Shown: piece after piece, positions 32,872-39,993 of the stretch
Layout of the letters: every line of letters begins with the position of its first letter
Position numbering within the stretch: the first letter of the stretch is position 1
Assembly (NCBI GenBank): GCA_964368815.1
Contig: CAYJDA010000022.1
Location: 1-40,559, forward strand
DNA from: CAYJBH01 sp964368815
GTDB taxonomy: Bacteria > Bacillota > Clostridia > Oscillospirales > Ruminococcaceae
Length of the DNA stretch: 40,559 bases
Direction of reading: 5' to 3'
Made by a program: the position numbers and the translations under genes
Notes under the pieces: generated by a model
Database searches by the model: none
Seen by the model: only the letters and a program-made list of their open reading frames with translations
What the model was told of the DNA's origin: nothing

Positions 32872-34116
32872 TTATTTTATATCAAGGTCGCTGTAGCATT
32901 CCGGCTTTGCAAAAAGATATCCTTGAGAATAGGTAATATTTTGAGCCAAAACAATATCCTGGATTTCATTGTTTTCAACAAATTCCGCTACTGTTTCAGC
33001 TTTTATCAGATTTGCCATATAACAAATAGAATTTAATATTGTTCTGTTGTCTTCATTGGTACTCAGCGTTCTAATAATATCACCGTCAATTTTAATAATA
33101 TCAGGCTTTAGCGAAATAATAGAACTATACGTTGCATATCCCACCCCAAAGTCATCGACAGCAATAAGGCAACCGACTTCTCGAAGTTGTATCAAAAACT
33201 CAAAAAGAATGTTATTTTTACTATAGTTTTCCGATTCAACAAATTCAATAACTACTTTTTCAGGGGTTGGGTGCATTTTTAATCTATCTATCAGCCATTT
33301 TCTAAAATCTTCGGTTTGAAAATCATACAAGGATAGATTAATACTAACTGTGCTTTGCTTTCCTTCAAAAATTTTTAATGCTTTATCAATCAGTGCCTTA
33401 CTTAAACTCAGGTAAATCTTGAGTTTTTTTGAGGCGTCAAGGAAAAATCCAGGTGGATATATTGTTCCGTCTTCTCCAACCACTCTCATTAGAGCCTCGT
33501 ATTTATCTATAATACCGGTACGGTTGTCCTTTATTCCTTGAAAAAAAGGTACCACTTTATCGTTTTCAACTGCATAAGTTAGCAGCTCTAAAATTGTTAC
33601 AAGCTCTTCACGTTCATGCGCCAATTGCTCCTTTTCATTCGTGACCACTATAAAGTTGTTTTGAAGGTCACTATTAACATAGTATGCACTTAAACAACGA
33701 TTAACAAGGTCATCACCAAATGCTACCGCAAACCGAGAAACACCGCTCAATCCGGTCTGCTGCCCTCTAATAAGTTCATACTGTTGATGGTTCGTTTTCA
33801 TCAACTGATAAAAATCTTCATCACTCATAGCATCATTTGCAACAGCCATAAAAGTTTTATATGAGTGAATATAAACATGAATAATATTATCAATGCCAAT
33901 CTGTTTATAAGCTGCATTGCCCATTGCTAAAATTTCAGCACTGGTTCTGTAATACTTGTTTTCATCAAAGCTGGCTATCATCATGTCAGCGTTAACAACC
34001 TCGGTCATACATATTTTGTTAAACTTGTATGTCTCATTATCTATAAGAAATTGTTCATAGCTCTTGATGTTAAACCTAACATCTATTAGTGCGCTTTTCT
34101 CGTTTAAATTATTCAT
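32872..34116 (-). CDS. c-di-GMP phosphodiesterase with EAL domain
   Basis: This 414-residue cytoplasmic protein has an EAL domain in its second half. The readable catalytic set is EALMR (Glu207), SINLSLYD, VIEFVESE, AVDDFGVGYATYSS, IIKIDG, ETVAEFVEN and QGYLFAKP, so it should be active and cleave c-di-GMP to pGpG. The first ~170 residues look like a degenerate GGDEF module (GVSRFAVAFGDDLVNRCLSAYY) with no GGDEF motif, perhaps a GTP- or partner-sensing part; that is inference. It follows the GGDEF gene by 29 nt in the same direction, with AGAGGG before the start, so the two are co-transcribed. Confidence 0.88.
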   Translation of the reverse strand: MNNLNEKSALIDVRFNIKSYEQFLIDNETYKFNKICMTEVVNADMMIASFDENKYYRTSAEILAMGNAAYKQIGIDNIIHVYIHSYKTFMAVANDAMSDEDFYQLMKTNHQQYELIRGQQTGLSGVSRFAVAFGDDLVNRCLSAYYVNSDLQNNFIVVTNEKEQLAHEREELVTILELLTYAVENDKVVPFFQGIKDNRTGIIDKYEALMRVVGEDGTIYPPGFFLDASKKLKIYLSLSKALIDKALKIFEGKQSTVSINLSLYDFQTEDFRKWLIDRLKMHPTPEKVVIEFVESENYSKNNILFEFLIQLREVGCLIAVDDFGVGYATYSSIISLKPDIIKIDGDIIRTLSTNEDNRTILNSICYMANLIKAETVAEFVENNEIQDIVLAQNITYSQGYLFAKPECYSDLDIK

Positions 34117-34145
34117 ATATCCCTCTAAAATTTACAGTGTAAGTT

Positions 34146-35462
34146 CTAGTTTTTCGATTTAAATGGTGAATTTATTCTGGCGTTCATCCTGCCTTGTTTA
34201 CATGCAATTTTATTGTCGTACATTTTTTTGTCTACAGTCTTGAAAAATTTGTTATAGCCGCTCAAGCTTTTTCCTACGAACTTATCAAACCCAAAGGCAA
34301 GTGAAAATGTAAATTCTTCATTTGTGTTTGCTTTTTGAATACGAGCAGTAATGGCATCTAACATGCTCTCTACTTCTTCTTTGGAACAGTTGAATAACAA
34401 TGATACAAATTCATCTCCTCCGACGCGGAATGTTTTACCATATTGTTTAAATATTTCATTTAATGAGTAATAGGAATTCCTAAGTGCATTATCACCCTCC
34501 ATATGACCTAAGTGATCATTGATTAATTTTAGGTTGTTCATGTCGGATACTACACACCAAACAGTTTTTTCCTCGTTTTCATTGATGAAAACATCATTTA
34601 GTTCTTCATAGTATGCTTTTGCATTTAATCCGCCCGTTAAGGTGTCATTGAAGGAATATTCTAACAGCATACTCTTCATTTGGTTAGCCACGCTTGCTAT
34701 TCGTCCAATTTCATCATTTGTATATAGGTTAGTCGGGATTTCAATCTTCATATTGCCTGTTTCGGCTATTTGAGACATCGATTTTTCAAGGCTAATTAAG
34801 CTAGCGCTCATATGTTTTGCAAAAAATCTTGAAAAAATAATAACACCTATAATTATCGCGATACTAATTATTGCTCCGGAAATTAAAATAGTAATAACCA
34901 ACCCATCATTTATGTCAAGCGCTACATTCATAAGCCGTTCTTCTTCGTTGGAAAATTCATCTATGCTTCCAAAAAACTCATTTGCAATTGGGGTTACTAC
35001 CTGCAATGCATAAAGTGCCTCGTCGTAATTAGCTTCTTCTATCCATATATCTGCCGATAGAATCATGCTGTCTTTGTAAACATTTTTTTCTTCAATAATA
35101 CGTGTAAAATCTTCCAGTTGATTTCCGCTTAAATGCTTTGCAAAATCATCCATTTTATTGTCAAGTTCATTAAAGGCAATAATATAGTCGTCGTAATAGT
35201 CGTTTTTTACCGATTCATTTTCGGCAAACAAAATATCTCTACCAAGTACACGGCAAACATACATACTTCTTATAATCGAGCTGAGAGCTTCTTTGTTTCG
35301 TACATTTTCATCAATAATTCTCTCGGAGGAAATGTTTACTGCTATTAAAGAGAAAATTGAAAATAAACTTATTGCAATAACATTGAATATTACAAAAAGT
35401 TGTAACGGGAAGAATTTTCTTAAAATAGTGGCATTGTTCAGCCAAAGAATAAATTTTTTCAT
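34146..35462 (-). CDS. Membrane-bound diguanylate cyclase (GGDEF)
   Basis: This 438-residue protein has a transmembrane helix at about 18-42, a helical extracytoplasmic sensor of about 140 residues resembling a four-helix-bundle MCP domain, a second helix near 190-212, a HAMP linker and a GGDEF domain. The active-site loop GGDEF is intact at 348-352, with DTLTGGLNAKAYYEEL and VVSDMNNLKLINDHLGHMEGD before it. There is no RxxD inhibitory site upstream of GGDEF (KQYG instead), so product feedback is probably absent. It makes c-di-GMP and is co-transcribed with the EAL gene. The ribosome site is weak. Confidence 0.9.
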   Translation of the reverse strand: MKKFILWLNNATILRKFFPLQLFVIFNVIAISLFSIFSLIAVNISSERIIDENVRNKEALSSIIRSMYVCRVLGRDILFAENESVKNDYYDDYIIAFNELDNKMDDFAKHLSGNQLEDFTRIIEEKNVYKDSMILSADIWIEEANYDEALYALQVVTPIANEFFGSIDEFSNEEERLMNVALDINDGLVITILISGAIISIAIIIGVIIFSRFFAKHMSASLISLEKSMSQIAETGNMKIEIPTNLYTNDEIGRIASVANQMKSMLLEYSFNDTLTGGLNAKAYYEELNDVFINENEEKTVWCVVSDMNNLKLINDHLGHMEGDNALRNSYYSLNEIFKQYGKTFRVGGDEFVSLLFNCSKEEVESMLDAITARIQKANTNEEFTFSLAFGFDKFVGKSLSGYNKFFKTVDKKMYDNKIACKQGRMNARINSPFKSKN

Positions 35463-35527
35463 TAGTAGCTCATTATGGAAAATGAAATGTAAACGTTAAA
35501 ATCAGTATAATTTGTTTTTATATATTA

Positions 35528-35556
35528 ATTATACTTAATATCGCCTCATAATGCAA
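35528..35556 (-). promoter_or_regulatory. Promoter of the GGDEF-EAL pair
   Basis: On the minus strand, TTGCAT (35551-35556), a 17-nt spacer and TATAAT (35528-35533) lie 66 nt upstream of the GGDEF start, in the gap after the exporter gene. Confidence 0.6.
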
Positions 35557-35588
35557 TAGGAATCTTTGTTCTAATGAAAAACTCGAAA

Positions 35589-37295
35589 TTATAATTCACC
35601 GTGCTCATACATTTCTCGGTACGGTATGTAATTCTCATATAGGCTATCATGGGTTCCGGATGCTGCTATTTCGCCATTATGCAAATAAAAAATAATATCA
35701 GCTTCACGAATAGTGCTAAGTCGGTGAGCTATAATAAATGTTGTTCTTCCTTCTTTCAGCTTTAATAATGCCCGCTGTATTTCTTTTTCCGAAAGATTAT
35801 CGAGCGAGGAAGTAGCTTCATCTAATAACAGTATTGCAGAGTTTTTTAAAAATGCTCTTGCTATCGAAATTCGTTGACGTTGTCCGCCGGAAAGAGTCAT
35901 TCCGTTTTCCCCTAAAACAGTATCATAACTCTCGGGTAGTTTTTCAATAAAGCAAGAAGCATTAGCCATTTTTGCTGCTACACGTATTTCTTCTATACCG
36001 GCATTTGGGTTACCGCATGCTATATTATCCCTTATTGATAACTGAAAAAGCAGCGGCTGCTGAGACACTATGGAAACATGCTGGTATAGCGAATCGTTAT
36101 TTACATCTGAAAGAGGAATTCCGTCTATAAATATTTCTCCCCGGTTGGGTTTTATTAGTTTTGCCATTAAATTAATTAAGGTTGTTTTGCCGGAACCGGA
36201 TTCCCCTACAAGTGCAACCGTGCTTCCTGCCGGTATTTTCATTGAAACTCCATTTAAAACATTTACTTCACTCGATACATCACAATAAGAAAAATGCAAA
36301 TTATCAAACTCAATCTCTCCACGTATATTTTTAGGCAATTGTACGTTACCGTTTTTTTCCTCCTCAACATCGAGTATGTCAAATACACGTTTAATAGATG
36401 CAAACGCTGCTTTAACATCAACTACAAGTGATGATGCAGAATTTAGAGGACCGGATATAGCCTGAGCATAGAGAATAAAAGCAGTCAGTTGACCAATGGT
36501 TATATCGCCTGCATTCAGCTGTAACATTCCAACAAAAATAAGTAAAACCAGCTGTAAAGCAGAAATTATTGACACTATAAATAATACGCGTGCGCGAATT
36601 TTAACAAGCCTCATGGAATTTTTTTCGTATGTAATATTTGCATCATGATGTAGGTTTTGTGCAATCTGCTCTAACCTAAATGTTTTTAAAATATTTGCCC
36701 CCAAAATTCCTTGAGAAGTAAGAGATGTTAGTGTTGCAAGACTGGTTTGTGTTGCCATTGATACAGAAGTCACATCTTTTGAAACTGCATTATTTACATA
36801 AAAAAGCACTAAAGTTGTAGTAAGTAAAACTAATGTCATTACCGGACTAATTAGTATCATTATAATTATTATAGCAATAAAGCTTACAACTACTTCCAGT
36901 AAATAAACCACTCCTCCACTTAACGCATCTCGAAATTGATTTACATCATTACTGAAAATTGATAGTAACTCTCCCGAACTTGTTTTTGTAAAAAATCCAT
37001 GTGGAAGTTTAAGTGCTTTTATCATTAAATCCATACGAATATTTACAGCAACTCTGTTGCTGATTTTACCAATAGCGCGTGTTTTCAGAAAATTTACAAA
37101 AGAGCTTATTAATAAAACCCCCAGCAAAATAAAGGTGTACATCAAATATTCATTTGGGTTATCAAACACACTACCAAGTACTGTTGGAACAAGTAGACCT
37201 GTAATACTACCCAAAAGCATGAGGATATTCGCTATGGCAAATGTATAGCGCAATTCATCTAAATAAAGAAAACTTCGTTTAAATATTTTTTTCAT
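35589..37295 (-). CDS. ABC exporter, fused membrane and ATPase domains (multidrug/lipid type)
   Basis: This 568-residue half-transporter has an N-terminal six-helix ABC_membrane domain to about residue 310 and a C-terminal ATPase. The ATPase has Walker A GESGSGKTT, Q-loop VSQQPLLFQLSIRDNI, signature LSGGQRQRISIARAF, Walker B AILLLDEATSSLD and H-loop IAHRLSTI. It would homodimerise to export a hydrophobic compound. I start it at the ATG at 37295 behind GCAGGAG rather than at the TTG two codons upstream. Its promoter carries a palindrome nearly identical to the operator of the TetR gene at 822-1367, so that TetR protein is the likely repressor. The gene has no exporter partner next to it. Confidence 0.92.
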   Translation of the reverse strand: MKKIFKRSFLYLDELRYTFAIANILMLLGSITGLLVPTVLGSVFDNPNEYLMYTFILLGVLLISSFVNFLKTRAIGKISNRVAVNIRMDLMIKALKLPHGFFTKTSSGELLSIFSNDVNQFRDALSGGVVYLLEVVVSFIAIIIIMILISPVMTLVLLTTTLVLFYVNNAVSKDVTSVSMATQTSLATLTSLTSQGILGANILKTFRLEQIAQNLHHDANITYEKNSMRLVKIRARVLFIVSIISALQLVLLIFVGMLQLNAGDITIGQLTAFILYAQAISGPLNSASSLVVDVKAAFASIKRVFDILDVEEEKNGNVQLPKNIRGEIEFDNLHFSYCDVSSEVNVLNGVSMKIPAGSTVALVGESGSGKTTLINLMAKLIKPNRGEIFIDGIPLSDVNNDSLYQHVSIVSQQPLLFQLSIRDNIACGNPNAGIEEIRVAAKMANASCFIEKLPESYDTVLGENGMTLSGGQRQRISIARAFLKNSAILLLDEATSSLDNLSEKEIQRALLKLKEGRTTFIIAHRLSTIREADIIFYLHNGEIAASGTHDSLYENYIPYREMYEHGEL

Positions 37296-37316
37296 TAACA
37301 ACTCCTGCCGATTTAA

Positions 37317-37378
37317 CTTTCAACATACCGACTGGTCAGTATGTTGAAAGTATATCATACATAATACATGCTGTCAAG
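37317..37378 (-). promoter_or_regulatory. Promoter and 34-bp TetR-type operator of the ABC exporter
   Basis: On the minus strand, TTGACA (37372-37377), a 17-nt spacer and TATACT (37349-37354) make a consensus promoter. A palindrome at 37317-37350 has perfect 12-bp outer arms (CTTTCAACATAC / GTATGTTGAAAG) around CGACTGGTCA. It overlaps the -10 and the start site, so a bound repressor would block polymerase. Confidence 0.82.
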
Positions 37379-37458
37379 TTTTAACAAATAATAAACAAAT
37401 CGGAGTAAATTGCGTGAAAAATATGAACAATAGTTGTTTGGACAAGCGTAAAAAAATA

Positions 37459-37487
37459 TTGACGAAGTTGTAAAATCAAGTTATAAT
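37459..37487 (+). promoter_or_regulatory. Orphan promoter
   Basis: TTGACG (37459-37464), a 17-nt spacer and TATAAT (37482-37487) form an excellent promoter pointing right, but no ORF follows for hundreds of bases. The first possible transcript end is the AGCCGC/GCGGCT hairpin at 37753-37768, which would define an RNA of about 280 nt. Confidence 0.55.
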
Positions 37488-37752
37488 AAAAGTAAGCATT
37501 AAAGATGTAATTATAATAGTTTTGTTATGGCTCGTTATTAATGAGATTTATTAATTTATTAAATAATTTCTTAATAAAAGTTCACAATCTCAAATAATAT
37601 TTCTGCTGAAGAAACGCTGCCCTTTTGAAGATTATAGTAGTGTAAAGGCTGTAAATAATCGGTTTTAACGAAAGAGGAGGGGCGGCAGAAAGAGCAAATG
37701 ATTACTAATTGACTACTGATTTCAGCAAAACCCAAAATTAAATAAAAATGTC

Positions 37753-37771
37753 AGCCGCAAAAGCGGCTTTC
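37753..37771 (+). terminator. Small hairpin in copy 1 of the duplication
   Basis: AGCCGC (37753-37758) pairs with GCGGCT (37763-37768) around AAAA, followed by TT. The equivalent in copy 2 has a 5-bp stem. It is probably a terminator remnant of a former upstream gene. Confidence 0.4.
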
Positions 37772-37783
37772 AGATATAGGTAT

Positions 37784-37821
37784 GCGCCTGTGGCCCAATG
37801 GATAAGGTATCGGCCTCCGAC
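37784..37821 (+). pseudogene. Truncated tRNA-Arg copy (5' half only)
   Basis: These 38 nt match the first 38 nt of the intact tRNA-Arg at 37993 except for G in place of A at 37792. The match stops at the end of the anticodon loop (…CTCCGAC), where it changes to unrelated, G-rich sequence (GGGTGTGGGGGTGAGG). No anticodon 3' stem, T-arm or CCA end remains, so it cannot be functional. Confidence 0.8.
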
Positions 37822-37992
37822 TACTCTGACCGGGTGTGGGGGTGAGGCGGCATAAAGGGTGTAAACAAGCGGATTTAGCGGCAGAGGAGGACAAACAGAA
37901 AAGACAAATGACTACTATTTGACTACTGGTTTTATTAAACCATAAAATTAAATAAGATTGACAGCCGCAAAACGGCTTTCAGATATAGGTAT

Positions 37993-38068
37993 GCGCCTGT
38001 AGCCCAATGGATAAGGTATCGGCCTCCGACGCCGAGGATTGCTGGTTCGACCCCAGTCAGGCGTACCA
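37993..38068 (+). tRNA. tRNA-Arg (anticodon CCG)
   Basis: A complete cloverleaf can be drawn: acceptor GCGCCTG/CAGGCGT (first pair G-U), D-arm with GCCC, anticodon stem TCGGC/GCCGA around CTCCGAC giving anticodon CCG, T-arm GCTGG-TTCGACC-CCAGT, discriminator A and an encoded CCA at 38066-38068. It decodes CGG. A possible promoter is TTGACT (37919-37924), an 18-nt spacer and TAAAAT (37943-37948). It is followed by a 14-bp terminator hairpin. Confidence 0.93.
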
Positions 38069-38071
38069 TCG

Positions 38072-38113
38072 ATTCCCTTAAACGAACTAATATCGTTTAA
38101 GGGAATGTTTTAT
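38072..38113 (+). terminator. Terminator of the tRNA-Arg gene
   Basis: ATTCCCTTAAACGA (38072-38085) pairs perfectly with TCGTTTAAGGGAAT (38093-38106), a 14-bp stem with a 7-nt loop, followed by GTTTTAT. Confidence 0.85.
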
Positions 38114-38280
38114 ATTCCAACGCAAGCACTTGCACTTGCAGTATAATAAATATATCAAATTATTATTTTCTGTTACCACATTCAAATTAATATTGCATAC
38201 TATGTTCACTCATTGTATTGTTGGTTAAACCAATATAAAAGAGTGTAGTGCTTCATCAACACAGACGGAAAGGTGAGTTC

Positions 38281-38682
38281 ATGAACGATTTTCAAATATC
38301 ATTTTTAGGAGAAAATGACCAAAGCACAAGTGAAAACATATTAAAACTCACGGCTGATTTAAAACTTGATGTTGCAAAAGTTTCTTTTGTGGAGGGTATG
38401 CGTTTAAATTGGGAAGAGTTATTTTCAGGTTTCAACACCTTGTATGCAATTACTTTTTCATCGGGTATAGATTTTATAGCTAAGGCACTCGACCTATTTG
38501 ATGAAGGTGAAATTATTTTTGGATGTGAGCATAGTTTTATAAAGTCTATATCAAACTTACCGCCAAAACCGAAAAAGGTTCATCACCGGGTGAAATCAGA
38601 AAAAAATCTAAAGAATTTTACAGAATTCATGGCAATAACAACTGCGTGGTACTTACGGACATATCCTATTCCAAGGGGATAG
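38281..38682 (+). CDS. Uncharacterised ORF, probably a truncated N-terminal fragment
   Basis: The frame has a good start (AAAGGTGAG before ATG 38281) and convincing protein character for its first ~95 residues (MNDFQISFLGENDQ... LNWEELFSGFNTLYAITFSSGIDFIAKALDLFDEGEIIFGCEHSF). From memory this resembles the N-terminus of long phospholipase-D-like or helicase-associated proteins carried on Clostridia mobile elements; that is uncertain. After that the sequence becomes lysine-rich and loses structure around a run of seven A at 38600-38606, and the frame stops at 134 residues. I read it as a gene broken by deletion or slippage, next to a tRNA that may be an integration scar. A genuine short protein is the alternative. 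Confidence 0.5.
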   Translation: MNDFQISFLGENDQSTSENILKLTADLKLDVAKVSFVEGMRLNWEELFSGFNTLYAITFSSGIDFIAKALDLFDEGEIIFGCEHSFIKSISNLPPKPKKVHHRVKSEKNLKNFTEFMAITTAWYLRTYPIPRG

Positions 38683-38761
38683 GAATTCTCTGTGTTGTGA
38701 TAAAAAGCGGTGTTTTGGATAAAAGTTTTATTAAAAAATTTTTACTGCACATAAAGATAAA

Positions 38762-38783
38762 CGCCGTGATATCAACCACGGCG
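38762..38783 (-). terminator. Hairpin downstream of the WYL gene
   Basis: CGCCGTG and CACGGCG form a 7-bp GC-rich stem. On the minus strand it is followed by TTTATCTTTATG, so it may terminate the WYL transcript about 110 nt after its stop. Confidence 0.5.
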
Positions 38784-38892
38784 CAAATTTCACATACAAA
38801 GTGTAGACTGCTTTTAAACAGTGCTGTTCAAAAGGGGTACTCTGAGGATATATTATATAAAAGCTGTTTACACTCTAAGCTACGGGGTGAAT

Positions 38893-39936
38893 TCACCTTT
38901 GTGAATACCGATTTAAAGCCACATTCAAATCCTCCCGAACATCCTCCACCAACTTTTTCGGGGAGTGGATTGTTATGTGTACTGCGTATTGGAGTGCCCA
39001 TTTTCTCATTGCTTCGAGGTTTACAATCACCGTAGCTGTCACCGTGTCCTCGGTCTCGTCGCAAAACTCGATGTCTTTGCCGAACCAGTCCAGCACATCG
39101 CCGACCATGTTTTTGTTTAGGCTAAAGGTCACACGTTCGCTTTTGCCGGCAAACATATAGATGTGCTCCGCCATGTGCTTTGGCAGATCTATGCCGTTCT
39201 TCTGCCCGGTTACCTGTTCCAAAGGTTTTATCGGGGTGTCGGTCAAATCTATGTTACTTATCCTGTCGAGGCGATAGTGGATTATGTTGTTGTGATTACT
39301 GTTATTACATATCAGATAATATCTGCTGTTTGCGACAACAATCTGATAGGGTGACACCTTGTGTAGTTTGGGGTTGCCGTCCTCGTCCCGCCTAATATGC
39401 AACTTTTTGTCGGTGCCATAGCTATTGTAGTAAAATTCCACCTGACGTGAATTTGCAATTGCCTCGTCTAACTTTTCTATTACCCAAAAAAGACTGTTGG
39501 TTACCGGCAGTCTTTCCGATATGCTGTGTATATGCCGAACCGTGGGTTTAAAATATTTGCTTGAAAGGTTGCAGATTTTATCAATCAGCTTCTTTCGCTG
39601 GCTGTTAGGAATATTCCTAAAAAATAACAAACTATCGATAAGCAGGCGCAGCTCTGCATCTACAAATTCCGACTGTAAACACCAGTCGGTACACACCGTA
39701 TCCTTTTCGCCGTTTTGGTTAATGCGCGGTTTCTCTTCGTAAATAATATCATATCCGGCAGCGATAAGGTTCATAATGTTGCGCTTTATCGACTTGCGAT
39801 CTGCATTCATATCGTATTCGCTTTTAAGCAGAGTAATAATTTGCTGTGTGCTCAATCTATGTTCTTCATCGGAATGTTCTTTTAAAATATGCAAAATATA
39901 GATTATCAACAATTTTTTGGGCTTATTATCGCTCAT
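38893..39936 (-). CDS. WYL-domain transcriptional regulator
   Basis: This 347-residue regulator has an N-terminal winged helix of the HTH_11 type (KLLIIYILHILKEHSDEEHRLSTQQIITLLKSEYDMNADRKSIKRNIMNLIAAGYDI). A helical linker follows, then the WYL domain (RQVEFYYNSYG...KVSPYQIVVANSRYYLICNN...IIHYRLDRISNI) and a WCX C-terminal extension (ERVTFSLNKNMVGDVLDWFG). Such regulators bind nucleotides or ssDNA-like ligands. GAGGTGAAAA precedes the ATG, and a TTGACT-N17-TAGAAT promoter is squeezed between it and the RtcB-like gene, which runs the same way. It is a different protein from the fragment at the left edge. Confidence 0.88.
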   Translation of the reverse strand: MSDNKPKKLLIIYILHILKEHSDEEHRLSTQQIITLLKSEYDMNADRKSIKRNIMNLIAAGYDIIYEEKPRINQNGEKDTVCTDWCLQSEFVDAELRLLIDSLLFFRNIPNSQRKKLIDKICNLSSKYFKPTVRHIHSISERLPVTNSLFWVIEKLDEAIANSRQVEFYYNSYGTDKKLHIRRDEDGNPKLHKVSPYQIVVANSRYYLICNNSNHNNIIHYRLDRISNIDLTDTPIKPLEQVTGQKNGIDLPKHMAEHIYMFAGKSERVTFSLNKNMVGDVLDWFGKDIEFCDETEDTVTATVIVNLEAMRKWALQYAVHITIHSPKKLVEDVREDLNVALNRYSQR

Positions 39937-39960
39937 TTTTCACCTCGTTTATTTAGCTCA

Positions 39961-39989
39961 ATTCTACCCTTTTAAAACCTAAAAGTCAA
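39961..39989 (-). promoter_or_regulatory. Promoter of the WYL gene
   Basis: On the minus strand, TTGACT (39984-39989), a 17-nt spacer and TAGAAT (39961-39966) sit within 33 nt of the preceding gene's stop, so the regulator can be expressed apart from it. Confidence 0.7.
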
Positions 39990-39993
39990 CCGT

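Larger units (their letters stand above)
37643..38030 (+). repeat. Tandem duplication, two diverged ~180-bp copies at ~210-bp period
   Basis: Copy 1 (37643-37821) and copy 2 (37853-38030) align at an offset of 210, then 209 after a one-base gap at 37762. Each contains a GAGGAGG-rich part, a pair of 7-nt repeats 11 bp apart (GATTACT/GACTACT in copy 1, GACTACT/GACTACT in copy 2), an AGCCGC-type hairpin and the first half of a tRNA-Arg. The tRNA part is nearly identical; the upstream part is clearly diverged. Confidence 0.7.
37302..38280. other. 979-nt stretch without a protein gene: operator, orphan promoter, duplicated tRNA-Arg region
   Basis: In order it contains the exporter operator and promoter, a strong plus-strand promoter (37459-37487) with no gene behind it, and a tandem duplication of about 210 bp with a truncated tRNA-Arg copy. 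The intact tRNA-Arg, its terminator and about 170 AT-rich bases leading to the next ORF follow. I found no ORF with coding character. Confidence 0.6.

Noticed and set aside
38646..39035. 129-codon plus-strand ORF after the truncated gene
   Set aside because: Its second half is the opposite strand of the WYL gene and is proline-rich in a shadow-like way. Only its first ~25 codons may be a frameshifted tail of the 38281 gene.
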